Source: Hallerella sp964587155
GTDB lineage: Bacteria > Fibrobacterota > Fibrobacteria > Fibrobacterales > Fibrobacteraceae
Assembly: GCA_964587155.1 (NCBI GenBank)
Contig: CAZPKF010000002.1
Location: 1-64,000 of the forward strand
Length of the DNA stretch: 64,000 nucleotides
Direction: 5' to 3'
Program-made: the position numbers and the translations under genes
Part shown: in pieces, positions 53,350 to 58,942 of the stretch
Numbering within the stretch: the stretch's first letter is position 1
Layout: each line of letters starts with the position of its first letter
The notes under the pieces: generated by a model
The model's input: the letters and a program-made list of their open reading frames with translations, nothing else
Database searches by the model: none
Told to the model about the DNA's origin: nothing

Positions 53350-54301
53350 TCCTGTTGAAGAAATGGTCGCAGGCGAAGCGCTTGGCGCGTATTTGAAAAG
53401 AATCCGGGAATCCAAAGGGCTTTCTTTGGAAGAGCTTTCGCAAAAGACGCGAATCTCTTTTGATACGCTCCAAAGCATTGAAGCTGGCGAATGGAAAAAG
53501 TTTCCCATTGAAGCGTATATCCGCGGCTATTTGAATTCCGTTTCGAAAGCGCTCGGATTGGAATCGTCGCTGGTATTGGCTTTGTTTTCCAAGGAAGTCG
53601 GGTCTTCTTATTCTCGAGAATTTTTGGCGGATTCGGCAATTGCGATGGAAGATGGAAATTTTTCTGGTGGCAAATTGAAATCCGGAAAGAACAGCACCAA
53701 GGCGGTTGTGATTGTCTTGATCCTTTTGGCTGCGGCATTCTTTGCCGGAATGCATTTTTTGAAATCGGAAAAATTGCCGAAATCGCCTGTGCCGGAAAAC
53801 GTCTCGTCTGCGGTAGCCGATGAAGATTCGGCAGCATTCGCCATGGAAATTCCAGAAGGAGCGGAGAACATTCCGCCCGAATCGCTTTCCGCTGCGCCGG
53901 ACTCTCTTCCGATGAAGGCTGTGCTGGATTCCGCACGGAAAGAAACGGCGAAGGGAAATTCGGCGACAACGTTTATCACATCGTCAGCGTCGAAGTCGGA
54001 TTCCGCAGCGCCTGTTGCCTCGGGCAAAGTCAATCTTTTGATTGAACGCTTGGATTCCGCGACTTCGTGGGTAGGATTTTATCGCAGCTTGAACGACAAT
54101 CAGGTTTTAAAAGAAGGGAACCTTTCGTCTTCGCGCTCCAAAATTTCGTATGAATACGGCGATGTACTTTGCGTGGTCATCGGCAATCCGGACGCAGTCC
54201 GCCGCATGGTGGTCAACGGGAAAACGTTGGAAGTCCCGGTTGTCAAGGGCCGTTCTAGCCGCTTTTGTGTGACTCCGGATGGAAAATTCACAAGGAGATG
54301 A
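53342..54301 (+). CDS. rodZ: RodZ-like cell-shape protein
   Basis: A 319-residue bitopic membrane protein. The N-terminal Xre-type helix-turn-helix (residues 12-75: LGAYLKRIRESKGLSLEELSQ pattern) binds MreB in known RodZ proteins. One transmembrane helix (about residues 120-140) follows a basic stretch. The periplasmic part has an Ala/Ser/Glu-rich linker and a DUF4115-like domain (about residues 225-319) ending RFCVTPDGKFTRR. MreB is not in this window. It overlaps maf and lies 2 nt before hisB. Confidence 0.88.
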   Translation: MSNPVEEMVAGEALGAYLKRIRESKGLSLEELSQKTRISFDTLQSIEAGEWKKFPIEAYIRGYLNSVSKALGLESSLVLALFSKEVGSSYSREFLADSAIAMEDGNFSGGKLKSGKNSTKAVVIVLILLAAAFFAGMHFLKSEKLPKSPVPENVSSAVADEDSAAFAMEIPEGAENIPPESLSAAPDSLPMKAVLDSARKETAKGNSATTFITSSASKSDSAAPVASGKVNLLIERLDSATSWVGFYRSLNDNQVLKEGNLSSSRSKISYEYGDVLCVVIGNPDAVRRMVVNGKTLEVPVVKGRSSRFCVTPDGKFTRR

Positions 54302-54303
54302 GC

Positions 54304-54894
54304 ATGAGGTCGGCTGAAATCGTTCGCAATACAAGCGAAACTCAAATCGCTTTATCGTTGAATTTGGATGCTTCGACGCGGGGGACAATTCATTCTGGTT
54401 CTGGATTTTTGGACCACATGCTGGACTTGTTCCAAGTTCATGGAGGGTTCTCGCTGAATGTCGAATGTCATGGCGACACCCAGGTCGATATGCATCATTC
54501 GGTTGAAGATATCGCCATTTGCCTGGGTGAAGCTTTGGTGAAATGCCTTGGAGACAAGCGGGGTATCGAACGGTATGGCTTTTATTTTGTTCCCATGGAC
54601 GAGGCTTTGGCGCGGGTCTGCATTGATTTTTCAAATCGGATCGGATTCGTGTTCCATGCGAAGTTCCCCGATGCGACTGTCGGTGCGGAAAATATGCCGG
54701 TCAGCTTGTTCGAACATTTTTTCAAGACGCTGGCGGAAAACGCCCGGATGAATCTTCATGTGGAACTGTTCTACGGTTCGGACAACCATCATTGCTTGGA
54801 AGCGATTTTCAAGGCGTTCGCACGGGCTGTAGCAATGGCTGTTTCGCCATCGCGCCGTGGCGGCGGGATTCCCAGTTCCAAGGGAACTCTTTGA
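54304..54894 (+). CDS. hisB: Imidazoleglycerol-phosphate dehydratase
   Basis: A 196-residue enzyme for the sixth step of histidine synthesis, manganese-dependent. GFLDHMLDLFQVHGGFSL, MHHSVEDIAICLGEAL and the DNHHCLEAIFKAFARAL-like block hold the metal-binding His and Glu residues. It lacks the phosphatase domain fused in enterobacteria. The ATG at 54304 was selected because AAGGAG ends 6 nt upstream; the ATG at 54298 touches the ribosome site. Other his genes are elsewhere. A terminator follows. Confidence 0.96.
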   Translation: MRSAEIVRNTSETQIALSLNLDASTRGTIHSGSGFLDHMLDLFQVHGGFSLNVECHGDTQVDMHHSVEDIAICLGEALVKCLGDKRGIERYGFYFVPMDEALARVCIDFSNRIGFVFHAKFPDATVGAENMPVSLFEHFFKTLAENARMNLHVELFYGSDNHHCLEAIFKAFARAVAMAVSPSRRGGGIPSSKGTL

Positions 54895-54903
54895 ATATAA
54901 AGG

Positions 54904-54930
54904 GCGGTCTTTCGGGGCCGCTTAAATTTT
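54904..54930 (+). terminator. Terminator after hisB
   Basis: GCGGTC (54904-54909), loop TTTCGG, GGCCGC (54916-54921) with one G-T pair, then TTAAATTTT. It overlaps the end of the convergent LysM gene. Confidence 0.6.
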
Positions 54931-55512
54931 GGGAATGCGGACTTTGTCTCCGGCGGAAAGGTGTTCCAACCGGACTCCAGGGTTTACGGATTGCAGTGTG
55001 GATAATGTGTAAAAACGGGGAAGCTTGGAGGCATCCTGCCCATAGGCTCTGCTGAGCAAGCGCAGAATGTCTTCGCTTTCTTTTGCTTCGACTGTGTTGA
55101 AATTGCTTGCGTTGGACGGATCGGATTGGAGCTTTCCCAAAGCGGTCATGAAGCGGTCTGCAAAACGTTCTGCCGACTTTTCGGAAACAGCAGAAGTCGA
55201 TTTGGCTGGAACGTTCTTTTCGCGGGGTTGCGGTTGAACGGATTTTTTTTGTCCGGGAAGAGAGAGGGTTGGAATGTTCCCCGAGTAGATGGTCAGTTCC
55301 GTTTGGGCTGTGTCTATGGACTGTTTCAAAGGCTCTGCGGCGAGGACGGAGTCCAAATGTTCTATGTAAACGCTATCCGGCCATGATTCGAGTGTGTACT
55401 TCTTGTCAATTTGAAGGCGGGCTTCGGCAACGGGTTCATTTTGAGAACAGGCTGTCCAAAGGGCAGATGTTGCTATCAAAAAAGTGAAAACGGGGCGATA
55501 TGCGAGATTCAT
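54922..55512 (-). CDS. LysM-domain lipoprotein
   Basis: A 196-residue exported protein. The signal peptide ends in a lipobox-like ALWTAC, with Cys22 the likely lipidated residue. A charged spacer (residues 25-105) with many Gln, Ser and Pro follows. The final 55 residues (ILRLLSRAYGQDASKLPRFYTLSTLQSVNPGVRLEHLSAGDKVRIP) read as a LysM-like domain that may bind peptidoglycan; the end GDKVRIPKI is its typical last strand. It is monocistronic, convergent with hisB and divergent from rpmE. Confidence 0.75.
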   Translation of the reverse strand: MNLAYRPVFTFLIATSALWTACSQNEPVAEARLQIDKKYTLESWPDSVYIEHLDSVLAAEPLKQSIDTAQTELTIYSGNIPTLSLPGQKKSVQPQPREKNVPAKSTSAVSEKSAERFADRFMTALGKLQSDPSNASNFNTVEAKESEDILRLLSRAYGQDASKLPRFYTLSTLQSVNPGVRLEHLSAGDKVRIPKI

Positions 55513-55518
55513 GGTGTA

Positions 55519-55524
55519 AAAATA
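55519..55524 (-). promoter_or_regulatory. TATTTT -10 element, LysM lipoprotein gene
   Basis: Minus-strand TATTTT ends 6 nt before the ATG at 55512; leaderless start predicted. It lies back-to-back with the rpmE promoter. Confidence 0.4.
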
Positions 55525-55535
55525 CTATTTGCGAA

Positions 55536-55566
55536 TTGCCAAAATGAAAATTTTCATCTAAATTTG
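55536..55566 (+). promoter_or_regulatory. rpmE promoter with palindromic operator candidate
   Basis: TTGCCA (55536-55541), 17-nt spacer, TAAATTTG (55559-55566). The spacer contains the perfect 14-bp palindrome ATGAAAATTTTCAT (55544-55557). The leader of about 25 nt then carries GCAGGA before the ATG. Confidence 0.65.
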
Positions 55567-55596
55567 GCTCATCCAACGTTTAAAGCAGGATAAAAA

Positions 55597-55911
55597 ATGA
55601 AAAAAGGTATTCATCCCGATTACAATCCGGTCGTGTTCGTTGATGCGAATACGGGTAAAGAATTCATCACCCGCTCCACGAAGCAGTCTGCCGAAAAGAA
55701 AGTGATCGATGGTGTCGAACACAGCGTGATTTCTTTGGAAATTACAAGCGACACTCATCCGTTCTGGACTGGCAAACAGCACCGCGTGGATACCGCTGGC
55801 CGTATTGACCAGTTCAACAAGCGCTTTGGTGGCGATGGCAAGTTGAACATTGCCGGCGCAAAGCGCAAGACACGCCGCGCTGTCAAGAAAAGCGAAGAAG
55901 GCGAAGAATAA
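55597..55911 (+). CDS. rpmE2: Ribosomal protein L31, type B
   Basis: A 104-residue large-subunit protein. MKKGIHPDYNPVVFVD, FITRSTK and SHPFWTGKQ-like SDTHPFWTGKQ are the L31 pattern. No CxxC zinc ligands are present, so it is the zinc-independent type B form. A Lys/Arg-rich, acidic-ended tail of about 20 residues extends beyond the usual end. It is a single-gene unit with a strong promoter and terminator. The zinc-free form is often controlled by Zur, and a palindrome overlaps its promoter. Confidence 0.95.
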   Translation: MKKGIHPDYNPVVFVDANTGKEFITRSTKQSAEKKVIDGVEHSVISLEITSDTHPFWTGKQHRVDTAGRIDQFNKRFGGDGKLNIAGAKRKTRRAVKKSEEGEE

Positions 55912-55937
55912 CGCCGCCGTTCAATGCTTTGCGTAAA

Positions 55938-55963
55938 GCTTCCCGTCTCAGGGGAGCTTTTTT
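55938..55963 (+). terminator. Terminator after rpmE
   Basis: AGCTTCCC (55938-55945), loop GTCTCA, GGGGAGCT (55952-55959), followed directly by T-residues that run into the next ATG at 55964. Confidence 0.9.
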
Positions 55964-57286
55964 ATGATCTTCCGCATCTTTTGGCAAACAGGGAAAAGCC
56001 TATTGTCGCAGTCGGCGCAAGGGCGTTTTGGGGTTTGGTGGCGCGGAATCTTTGCCGTTTTGATTTTTGCCGCCATCTCTTTTGCCGGGGAAAATTCATG
56101 CGTCGAAGGGAAAACGGTTAGGAGCATTCGTTATACAGGATTGTCCGGAACCAAACCGCATGTGGTGGACCGGGAATTGTTGAATATTCCCGGTGGCGTG
56201 TTTTCCCAAGAGTCTTTTGCGATAGAAAAGCGCCGGCTGGAAAGTCTTGACCTCTTTTCGGAAATAGATTTAATTTGTACGGAATCCGGTGACGGGCTGA
56301 ATTTGGAGTACCGCTTTACGGAACTTTTGCGCTGGATTCCTTCGCCTGCGGGAAAGAAAACCGATCAAGACGGCTGGATGTTGGGGTTGGCGCTTGCCAA
56401 TCTGAATGTCGCCGGGGAAGATATCCGCATCGAAGCGCAATACCGAACCTCTGTCTCGCCTTTGTTTGACTCAAAAGAATTTGCCGTTTACGCCAGCTCC
56501 CCGTGGCTGTTTGGAAAACCGTTCTCGTGGAATTTTGAACTGTTGCGTACGGATTCCTGGGATGATCTGCGGAATTTTTATGACAGGTCCTGGTTTGTTC
56601 ATTTGGAAGTCGATGCGCTGCTTTGGAATCAGCTTTATTTGATTTGGGCGCCTTCGTATCGGTATGTGGAACGCTTTGGCGCGGTTCCGGATTTTGGCAT
56701 CGGGGCGTTTGTCGATTTGCGGGATTCTAGGATTGATCCTCGCCGGGGGGCGTATGAAGAATTTCGGGTGACGCGTTATGGCGTATTTTATGATGACGTG
56801 GAAAATTATGTAGAATATCTTTGGGATAATCGCCTTTATTTTTCGAGGGGGCGTTTTATATCCGCGTTCTCTTCTTTAGCTCGTTATCGTCCGGGAACGC
56901 AGATGTTTTTTGACAGGTTGCACCAAGGCGGCGCAAATACGTTGCGGGGCTTTGAACCGGATTCTGGGATCCACGGACGCCATGAGGCTATTTGGAATGC
57001 CGAGGAACGTTTTGTGCTTATGGAAAGGCGACCGTTTTCCATTTTGGGGGCGAATCTGTTTTGGGGCGTGCAACTTGTCGCAGGCGTGGAAGGTTCCTTT
57101 TTGTGGGATTCAAAATATCCGGGCTGGGACGATTACCGGCAAAGCGTTTACGGAGGAATCCATTTTCTAATACCGGCGTTAGACCGGTTGAGAATTGAAG
57201 CTGGATACAGTCCGGACGGCGGGTCCATTAAAATAACGGTTGGACTTTATGATAAAAATGTAGCCTTGAGATGGCGTTCCCGCTAA
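55964..57286 (+). CDS. Omp85/BamA-family outer-membrane protein with one POTRA
   Basis: A 440-residue exported protein. A signal sequence with a long n-region ends near residue 43 (LIFAAISFAGEN). One POTRA-like domain (about residues 50-115: VRSIRYTGLSGTKPHVVDREL) precedes a 16-strand barrel. The barrel has the Omp85 loop motif GGANTLRGFE, containing the conserved RGF, near residue 325, and a terminal strand ending KNVALRWRSR. With a single POTRA it is not canonical BamA (five POTRAs) and may be a TamA-like or PlpD/TpsB-like exporter. The first ATG abuts the rpmE terminator, so a later start such as the TTG at 56002 is possible. Confidence 0.8.
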   Translation: MIFRIFWQTGKSLLSQSAQGRFGVWWRGIFAVLIFAAISFAGENSCVEGKTVRSIRYTGLSGTKPHVVDRELLNIPGGVFSQESFAIEKRRLESLDLFSEIDLICTESGDGLNLEYRFTELLRWIPSPAGKKTDQDGWMLGLALANLNVAGEDIRIEAQYRTSVSPLFDSKEFAVYASSPWLFGKPFSWNFELLRTDSWDDLRNFYDRSWFVHLEVDALLWNQLYLIWAPSYRYVERFGAVPDFGIGAFVDLRDSRIDPRRGAYEEFRVTRYGVFYDDVENYVEYLWDNRLYFSRGRFISAFSSLARYRPGTQMFFDRLHQGGANTLRGFEPDSGIHGRHEAIWNAEERFVLMERRPFSILGANLFWGVQLVAGVEGSFLWDSKYPGWDDYRQSVYGGIHFLIPALDRLRIEAGYSPDGGSIKITVGLYDKNVALRWRSR

Positions 57287-57294
57287 GTTGTAAT

Positions 57295-57302
57295 TATATT
57301 TG
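57295..57302 (+). promoter_or_regulatory. TATATTTG -10 element, ppa
   Basis: TATATTTG followed by GCATT and the ATG at 57308, with no ribosome site; near-leaderless start predicted. Confidence 0.55.
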
Positions 57303-57307
57303 GCATT

Positions 57308-57907
57308 ATGGCAATCAATTATTTAGAACTACCCATTGGACCGAAATATCCCTACGAAGTGGATTGTGTTGTCGAAATTCCCAAAGACACGAATGTCAAA
57401 TACGAATACGATGAACGATTCCATGTATTCCGCTTGGATCGTTGCCTGCTTTCTTCGATGAGTTATCCCTGCAGTTACGGCTTGATTCCGAGCACTCGTG
57501 CAGACGATGGAGATGCCTTGGATATGCTGGTTTACTGTTCTTCGCCATTAGCGACGGGAACGGTTGTTTCTTGTCGGGCGGTAGGCGTTCTCGATATGAC
57601 GGACGGCGGCAAGAAGGATTACAAAGTTTTGGGAGTGCCCCTTTACATTCCGCATCCGATTCGGGATCTTCAGGATGTGGACCCGATGTTTCTTAAAATT
57701 ACACGGAATTTTTTCCAGTATTATAAGGAATTGGAAGGAAAGAGCGTTCAAATCGGAGATTGGCTTTCGGCTGAAGTCGCACGGGAAATCATTGTCGAAG
57801 CGCACAAGAATTTCTTTGCAACGCAGGTTCAGCTGCCGGAAACGGGATATCAAGAACCGGAATCGCACTTGGATGTCAATCCGAACGCGGACTTGATGAT
57901 GATTTAA
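57308..57907 (+). CDS. ppa: Inorganic pyrophosphatase (family I)
   Basis: A 199-residue cytoplasmic enzyme that splits pyrophosphate. VVEIPKDTNVKYEYDE, then YPCSYGLIPSTRADDGDALDMLV with the metal-binding Asp residues, and GKKDYKVLGVPL match family I. It is slightly longer than E. coli Ppa (176 residues) because of a C-terminal extension. It is monocistronic, with a strong terminator after it. Confidence 0.95.
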   Translation: MAINYLELPIGPKYPYEVDCVVEIPKDTNVKYEYDERFHVFRLDRCLLSSMSYPCSYGLIPSTRADDGDALDMLVYCSSPLATGTVVSCRAVGVLDMTDGGKKDYKVLGVPLYIPHPIRDLQDVDPMFLKITRNFFQYYKELEGKSVQIGDWLSAEVAREIIVEAHKNFFATQVQLPETGYQEPESHLDVNPNADLMMI

Positions 57908-57952
57908 ATGGGGCGCTTTTCATTTCAACCACAGTGTTTCAAATGAACGCAG

Positions 57953-57983
57953 AAATCCCTTTTCATCAAAAGGGATTTTTTTT
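57953..57983 (+). terminator. Terminator after ppa
   Basis: AAATCCCTTTT (57953-57963), loop CATC, AAAAGGGATTT (57968-57978), merging into a run of eight T. Confidence 0.93.
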
Positions 57984-58193
57984 GTACGAGAAGAGAAGTC
58001 GCGGGAAATTTCTGATTCGAATAAGGGGCGGGGCATTATCTCGATAGAAAATAAAGGAAAAATGGTCCAAGGAAAATTTTGAATGGTATTTGAAATTGTT
58101 GAGAACCCTCTCCAAGAAAAGAAATGTTTTGTTGGAACCGGAATTAAACTGGGGTGATGTGGATAATTTCGCCGAGAGTTGAAAATAACCCTC

Positions 58194-58225
58194 TTGCCAA
58201 ATACCCCGTAGGGGTATTATATTTG
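58194..58225 (+). promoter_or_regulatory. csoR promoter and CsoR operator
   Basis: TTGCCA (58194-58199), 18-nt spacer, TATATTTG (58218-58225), then GAGT and the ATG at 58230. The spacer is filled by ATACCCC-GTA-GGGGTAT (58201-58217), a perfect 7-3-7 inverted repeat closely resembling known copper-responsive CsoR sites, so bound repressor would block polymerase. Confidence 0.85.
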
Positions 58226-58229
58226 GAGT

Positions 58230-58562
58230 ATGCAAAAGGAAAATTCATCTGTTAAATCGGCAAAATGCCCGGCGTGCCTCCAGTGCAAAGTCAAACACCG
58301 CGAAGAACGGGAACTTCGCCAATTGATGTCTCGCTTGAATCGAATTGAAGGTCAAATTAAAGGCATCAAAGGAATGCTGGAAAAAGACGCTTATTGTCCG
58401 GATATCCTGATTCAGGTTTCGGCGGTGAATGCCGCACTCAATGCGTTCAACAAGGTCCTTTTGGCAAATCACATTCGTACGTGCGTTGCAAAGCATGTTC
58501 GCGAAGGCGATGACGGTGTGATTGATGAATTGGTTTTGACGTTGCAAAAGTTGATGAAATAG
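58230..58562 (+). CDS. csoR: Copper-sensing repressor CsoR
   Basis: A 110-residue all-helical repressor that releases DNA on binding Cu(I). The ligand set C56-H81-C85 of CsoR is present (AYCPDIL and NHIRTC). The RLNRIEGQIKGIKGML helix is the DNA-contacting segment. An N-terminal extension adds Cys13, Cys16 and Cys19 (CPACLQC), possibly an extra metal site not found in standard CsoR. It is the first gene of a three-gene copper operon with its predicted operator directly upstream, implying autoregulation. It lies 8 nt before the HMA protein gene. Confidence 0.93.
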   Translation: MQKENSSVKSAKCPACLQCKVKHREERELRQLMSRLNRIEGQIKGIKGMLEKDAYCPDILIQVSAVNAALNAFNKVLLANHIRTCVAKHVREGDDGVIDELVLTLQKLMK

Positions 58563-58570
58563 GAGGTGTT

Positions 58571-58936
58571 ATGGTAAACGTTCTTATCGTGATAGTCTTG
58601 CTGATGGCTGTCGTTGGCGCAATGTGGGGCTCTTATATCCACTTGAAAGGAGGTGGTGCCTGTTGTGGAGGCGGCACTTCTATTGCAAAACGAAAAAAGA
58701 AATTGGATGGTGAAATTATTTTTCGAAAATGGGTCCGAATCAATGGAATGGTTTGCGAAAATTGCAAAGTACACGTTCAAAATGCGCTGAATGAAATTGA
58801 AGGCCTTTCTGCAGACGTGAATTTGAAAAAAGCGGTGGCCAAAGTTGACGCCATTCGCAAAGTTTCCGACGAAGAAATTCAAAAAGCGGTTTTGCGTGCC
58901 GGGAATTACAGTATTGTTTCGATAAAAGAGCGGTGA
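58571..58936 (+). CDS. Membrane-anchored heavy-metal-associated (HMA) protein
   Basis: A 121-residue protein. One transmembrane helix (residues 3-20) is followed by a Gly-rich loop with Cys31-Cys32 and a basic stretch. An HMA fold covers residues 52-121, with the Cu(I) motif GMVCENC (C62, C65). It would hand copper to or from the CopA pump at the membrane. AGGAGG precedes its ATG. It lies 6 nt before copA and downstream of csoR, so it is copper-induced by inference. The tethered form differs from the usual soluble CopZ. Confidence 0.85.
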   Translation: MVNVLIVIVLLMAVVGAMWGSYIHLKGGGACCGGGTSIAKRKKKLDGEIIFRKWVRINGMVCENCKVHVQNALNEIEGLSADVNLKKAVAKVDAIRKVSDEEIQKAVLRAGNYSIVSIKER

Positions 58937-58942
58937 TGAACC

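Larger units (their letters stand above)
57908..58229. other. 322-bp intergenic region: terminator, then copper operon promoter
   Basis: The first third carries the ppa terminator. 57985-58190 holds no gene or repeat that I can see. The right end is the csoR promoter and operator. Confidence 0.7.
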
